From the NCBI GenBank assembly GCA_021464415.1, contig CM038468.1, positions 62,575,220 through 62,639,219 of the forward strand: a stretch of 64,000 nt of DNA, read 5' to 3'. Positions 61,441 through 64,000 of the stretch are shown here, piece after piece. The stretch comes from Lonicera japonica. Taxonomy: Eukaryota; Streptophyta; Magnoliopsida; Dipsacales; Caprifoliaceae. The position numbers and the translations under genes are program-made. Below the pieces are notes generated by a model. The model saw only the letters and a program-made list of their open reading frames with translations. It did not search any database and had not been told where the DNA came from. The stretch's first letter is position 1. Each line of letters begins with the position of its first letter.

Positions 61441-62124
61441 ATTCCATTGTGGGTAAAGGTAAGTTGTCACCCACACTGCATATATCAGTAATAAAGTGCC
61501 ATCAGTTTCCGTGTAAATAGTCATATTTTATGTTATTATGTGTGCTGCTGCATTTGTTTAACTATTCTTTCCATCTGCTCTTGCTTTTTAACAATGCATA
61601 TGTAAAATATTTTAGTTTCCTACCGTTGGATGGATCTGATCTCTTCCCTTTAAGTCTGCCGATCTCAAAAATCCATGGCTTCTTGGTATTATTCTCTGCC
61701 TGTTCACAACCCAGTTGTGTTCTTTTTAGATTAAGAGCTTTGAGTTTTGGTGCTCTTTAAAATTGTACTTGTGGGCTTGTAGATTTTATTAGTTTCTTTG
61801 GATAAATTTATCAAACTGGTTCACTGCAACAGTGGGGAATACTTTAGATGTCTGAGCTTCAGTCATCTCCTTTTCTTTTTTCTATTTTTTTGACAGAAAA
61901 GCTTCAGTCATCTCTTTAGTTGCTAAAATCAGAAGTGGCAGAGTTATTGCAGTCCTTTTGTTAGAAACTCCTTAAATGAGGTTGGCATCAGATTGATTGT
62001 ATTTAGACAAGTGGGTACAGGGGATTTCTCTTTAGATTTTATCTGCCTCTTCTGTGAGTGAAAAAAGTGATTTGTACTACTTATAATCTAGTTCTTGTAT
62101 TAGATCAGAGAGGAGGAGTGAAAA
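61441..62124 (+). other. remorin 5' leader with likely intron
   Basis: A donor AAAG|GTAAGT near 61460 and acceptor TATTAG|a near 62104 would frame a 5'-UTR intron just before the ATG. Splice-signal inference only. Confidence 0.35.
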
Positions 62125-63429
62125 ATGAGATCAATAGAAGATAAGGGTTGTTTGAATCTTGGACAACCACAGGAGATTTCGGTTAGCAATGGCATAAATT
62201 TTGAGTTTCACAAAGGAAATGGAGTAAACCGCGCGTCTCATCATCGAACAGCCTTAGGTAAACCAACCCCATCAAAATGGGATGATGCACAAAAGTGGCT
62301 AGTCAATCTTTCAAGAGGAGGAGAAAGAAACCAATGCAAAACCGAGCCGCGTAATTCAAATGCTGATGATAGGAGACTAATAGCTCCAGTTCCAAAGAAG
62401 GAATATTCGAGCAGTGACGATGAAGAAGGCAATGGCTGTCCCGGCCCTGCAAGTATGATTCCATACGAAGTGGAAACAAAGAAAGTGCAGTGTGATGAGT
62501 CGGTTTGGAAAATTAATAAGGCTGAGAATTCGACATCTGTAGTTCGATCAATTCGTGTGAGGGACATGGGGACTGAGATGACTCCAATTGCAAGCCAAGA
62601 GCCTTCAAGAACTGCTACGCCGGTTAGAGCCACATCTCCAGCAGCACGGAGCACAATAGCCTCTGGTTCCACCACTCCGGTCCAGTGTCAAAACGGGTTG
62701 GTGGTGCAGGCTCTTGAGCCTACTAGTCAAGTGAGTATAGCATCATCTATGGACAATAGGGGAAGTGGCTCGACCACACGGTTTAGTCGCAATAGAGAAG
62801 AGTCCAATGCTAGCATTGTGGCCGAGAACAAGAACACAGATCAAGTAGTGAAACTGAATCCTCTGGAAACCCGAGCAATGGCTTGGGATGAGGCCGAACG
62901 TGCCAAATACATGGCTAGGTAATATGTTTGGTCATTTTCTCTTTTCTTTTTCTCATTTAAGTTGCTGCTTAATTCACTGGTTTTAGAAATGGTTATGTAA
63001 TATGTTTGTAATGTGGATCTGCACTTCTGCAGGTATAAGGGTGAAGAGGTGAGGATACAAGCTTGGGAAAACCATGAGAAAAGGAAAGCCGAAATGGAAA
63101 TGAAAAGAATTGAGGTACTATATAGAAACTTTCAATGTTTATGAAATGCCAAACAATGTTTTCGTGAGATCAAAATCAACCTATATTTGAATGGTTCCGT
63201 GTTGTTATACTTGAAGGTGAAGGCAGAAAGGCTAAAATCTCGAGCACAAGAAAAATATACGAACAAACTTGCTGCACTAAGGAGGATAGCAGAGGAGAAA
63301 CGCGCAAATGCAGAGGCAAAACTGAACGAACAGGCCGTAAGGACTTCAGAAAGGGCAGACTATATAAGGAGAACAGGCCATCTGCCCTCTTCCTTCTCCT
63401 TTTTCAAGATGCCTTCCTTCTGCCGTTAG
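62125..63429 (+). CDS. Remorin family protein with long N-terminus, 3 exons
   Basis: Remorins are plant plasma-membrane nanodomain scaffold proteins. Exons: 62125-62918, 63033-63114, 63217-63429; 362 residues, frame kept. The N-terminal ~250 residues are Ser/Thr/Pro-rich and probably disordered, with KPTPSKWDDAQKWLVNL and DMGTEMTPIASQEPSRTATP, motifs typical of the long (group 6-like) remorins. The C-terminal remorin domain begins at TRAMAWDEAERAKYMARYKG and continues as a coiled coil (ENHEKRKAEMEMKRIEVKAE, KYTNKLAALRRIAEEKRANA). It ends GHLPSSFSFFKMPSFCR, whose penultimate Cys is the likely lipid-anchoring residue of the REMCA tail. There is no signal peptide or transmembrane helix, as expected. 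Group assignment is inferred. Confidence 0.95.
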
Positions 63430-64000
63430 TATCTATCTGTGCAGTATTTTCATGGCCTTTTATGTTATTTAAACCATCAAAACTCAACTTTTCTCGGTTT
63501 ATTGTTTGATTGTACCAAGTCTTTATGCTATAACTGCTTGAATAAATTTAAGTCTTAAAACACCATGGATCGATCATTTTCTATCGTTCTTGATCTGAAA
63601 ATTTACAACCCTCAAGATTCTTATTTCATTTTATTTGCCAGTAACATGATTCAGACCCCAAATAGTATTTACAAGATATTCAATATGAATATGGGGAAGA
63701 GAGTATGCTCATTTACTATCAACTTCAACCTTGTCCTTTACCCTCTAAAATGGGCCATGGTGTCTGATGCTTAAAAAGCTTGATTACTTCCATGTCCTGA
63801 AACCGAGGTTGGTCCCATCATCCCATGGAGTTCTGCTAAATCACTATCAACTTCTTTATTTCATTATAGTGCATTGAAAATGACTGATCTATGTGGTTTT
63901 TGCTTCTGATGACGACATTTCATTATTATTGTTTTTGATACATCATATCAATCTATGAACAAGTGCAAGTGAAATGTAGTTGTTTAATACTAACTCCATA
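63430..64000 (+). other. remorin 3' UTR and flank
   Basis: AT-rich, with an AATAAA at 63541-63546. No further gene seen before the window ends. Confidence 0.5.

Noticed and set aside
62241..62675. 144-residue minus-strand open frame opposite remorin exon 1
   Set aside because: Antisense shadow of a real coding exon, with no independent signal.

Overview
The window is nuclear DNA from a flowering plant, most likely a eudicot. It is AT-rich, has five multi-exon genes with plant splice signals, and its intergenic space is filled with plant-type transposable elements. All five intact genes lie on the + strand. I rebuilt exons by hand from GT/AG (twice GC/AG) junctions and reading-frame continuity. 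Four of the five models close into one uninterrupted frame.

Genes. (1) 10042-17412: a chromomethylase of CMT3 type (BAH domain, then a DNA methylase with a chromodomain inserted between catalytic motifs I and IV), about 20 exons. One junction (15336-15637) does not keep frame. (2) 30699-38586: a 1164-residue Ser/Pro-rich basic plant protein of the 'FLO11-like/endochitinase A-like' annotation family, 6 coding exons, with a C-terminal CaaX-like tail. (3) 40132-45762: a RECQL5-type RecQ DNA helicase, 19 exons, 975 residues. (4) 48776-53025: a 152-residue membrane protein of the DUF212 acid phosphatase/vanadium-haloperoxidase-related family, 5 exons. (5) 62125-63429: a long-N-terminus remorin, 3 exons, 362 residues. 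CMT3 and RECQL5 are the chromatin/genome-maintenance genes. Both carry the same E2F-type octamer about 100 bp before their start codon.

Repeats by region. 1-9.8 kb: a broken LRR-receptor-kinase fragment, a perfect 517-bp hAT MITE with 8-bp target duplication, a Tat/Ogre-like LTR with diverged ~180-bp internal repeats, and several MITE-like pieces. 17.4-29.7 kb: a G-box-bearing foldback MITE, a textbook 680-bp solo LTR, a second Tat-like LTR followed by its primer-binding site and interrupted by an 839-bp MULE-type element, and a broken Copia gag. BPP-like gene intron: a 284-bp TRIM retroelement with 65/71-bp LTRs. 47.7-48.3 kb: a Tourist-like MITE. VPO-like gene intron: a 540-bp long-TIR element. 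53.8-58.8 kb: a 5-kb decayed hAT transposon containing a smaller hAT MITE and a MULE-type element whose terminal repeats are themselves tandemly duplicated. 59.0-59.6 kb: a foldback element with a 63-bp minisatellite in its loop.

I see no rRNA, tRNA, CRISPR or organellar genes. No wholly new multigene system is evident. The most unusual items are the small TRIM, the doubled-TIR element, the minisatellite foldback element, the palindrome-bearing LTR and the frame break in CMT3.
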